Shown: in pieces, positions 32,968 to 33,478 of the stretch
Position numbering within the stretch: the stretch's first letter is position 1
Layout of the letters: the number at the start of each line of letters is the position of its first letter
From: Tatlockia sp.
GTDB taxonomy: Bacteria; Pseudomonadota; Gammaproteobacteria; Legionellales; Legionellaceae
Length of the DNA stretch: 33,478 nt
Assembly (NCBI GenBank): GCA_013812775.1
Contig: JACCSX010000141.1
Location: forward strand, 1-33,478
Direction: 5' to 3'
Translations under genes and position numbers: made by a program
The notes under the pieces: model-generated
Database searches by the model: none
What the model saw: the letters and a program-made list of their open reading frames with translations, nothing else
What the model was told of the DNA's origin: nothing

Positions 32968-33478
32968 ATGAATTCAGGCTATATCCCAGTAATAACTACC
33001 CAAGCTGGTTTTTGTTTAACCATGGAAAATTGGCAGGAAATAGGCGTTTCAACAGCTGCCTATTACCTTGATTCTTTATTAATGAAACCTGGCTATACTG
33101 TGCTTAAATCTTTGCCAAGTTTGCAGAGTTATTGTGGATGGTCAGGGACAATAGTGTTAAATGCCAGTTTCGCAGCAGCGAATTCAGAGGGTATTTATTC
33201 TTTTCGATCGCTTTATGATGGTAGTCAGCTCGCTATTAGCCAAAACGACCTTTTTTCTCTTATCCTTAGTTTACAACCCGATATAGTTATCCTACCTCCA
33301 GGATTTAGCGCCTATCTTGCCCGACAGCATTTATCTTTCCCGCAAACAATAACAGCCTACAAACCTGCGCAGGAGATTTCAGACGCTGAGAAAAGCGGCA
33401 TTTATTTATCTTACGAAAAGACAGAATCCTTTGTTGATTTTTTCAGACAATTCCAGCAGTACAAAGCTAGGCCAATTT
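32968..33478 (+). CDS. Degenerate TGT-like protein behind queA (runs off window)
   Basis: An open frame of 170 codons, still open at the window end. It starts MNSGYIPVITTQAGFCLTME and aligns without large gaps to the N-terminal half of tRNA-guanine transglycosylase: IPVITT with MPVGTYG; LTMENWQEIGVSTAAYYLDS with [20 protein letters not shown]; MKPG with LRPG; CGWSGTIVL with MQWKGPILT; and YSFRSLYDGSQLAIS with VHFRNPINGDPIFLD, then QPDIVILPP with GSDIVMIFD. The TGT core T-D-S-G-G-F-Q is replaced by L-N-A-S-F-A-A (residues 64-70), so the catalytic Asp is Asn65 and the substrate glycines are lost. It is probably a non-catalytic paralog, perhaps a partner of a true TGT encoded further on. GGA lies before the ATG. 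The family call is my own alignment. Confidence 0.68.
   Translation, partial: MNSGYIPVITTQAGFCLTMENWQEIGVSTAAYYLDSLLMKPGYTVLKSLPSLQSYCGWSGTIVLNASFAAANSEGIYSFRSLYDGSQLAISQNDLFSLILSLQPDIVILPPGFSAYLARQHLSFPQTITAYKPAQEISDAEKSGIYLSYEKTESFVDFFRQFQQYKARPI

Overview
The window looks like a chromosomal segment of a Legionella-type gammaproteobacterium. The evidence is an AT-rich base composition, type II secretion genes lspL/lspM as an isolated pair, an ankyrin-repeat protein and a second protein that look like Dot/Icm effector candidates, and many housekeeping genes of gammaproteobacterial type. Genus is an inference from gene content; species cannot be told from the sequence.

Layout. Positions 1-4224 (minus strand) carry a tightly overlapping flagellar-type protein export operon, fliQ-fliR-flhB-flhA, followed by the first 49 codons of a flagellar rod-family gene that runs off the window. 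A YchJ-like SEC-C protein lies just upstream (4352-4846). Positions 4973-9120 (plus) hold an MCE-type lipid transport cluster (MlaE-like permease, MCE protein with three 25-residue repeats, PqiC-like lipoprotein) with no cognate ATPase, then a visibly GC-richer yadG-yadH ABC-2 exporter pair. A small secreted Cys/His-rich bufferin-like protein (9236-9517) and a secreted polysaccharide deacetylase (9559-10425) converge on a shared hairpin. Two tandem paralogous membrane proteins of unknown function occupy 10575-12097. A good sigma-70 promoter then drives tRNA-Ala(GGC) and tRNA-Glu(TTC).

Positions 12510-20892 are conserved core: dgt, a SPOR-domain lipoprotein, gspL-gspM, mltB, then lepA-lepB-rnc on the plus strand. 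Positions 20928-26799 are more accessory: a small membrane protein, an ankyrin protein, a minus-strand MFS transporter-pirin-winged-helix operon, acylphosphatase, and three very small genes (a 50-residue membrane peptide, a 102-residue extremely basic protein and a 51-residue Gly/His-rich lipoprotein), then a lipoprotein alpha/beta hydrolase. Next come a flavin monooxygenase (26857-28269), the ABC-F protein YheS (28337-30181), an unrecognised effector-like protein (30341-31480), a DUF1840 protein, and queA. Directly after queA, the window ends inside an open reading frame that aligns along its length with the N-terminal half of tRNA-guanine transglycosylase but has lost the catalytic Asp-Ser-Gly-Gly segment.

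The observations most worth following are this TGT-like pseudoenzyme behind queA, the MCE operon that lacks an ATPase and has a degenerate permease coupling motif, the compact export-gate operon with an NPSH variant in FlhB, the orphan bufferin-like peptide, and the tandem membrane paralogs. No insertion sequence, CRISPR array, integrase or replication origin was seen. No stretch longer than 300 bases lacks a gene once the small genes are included.
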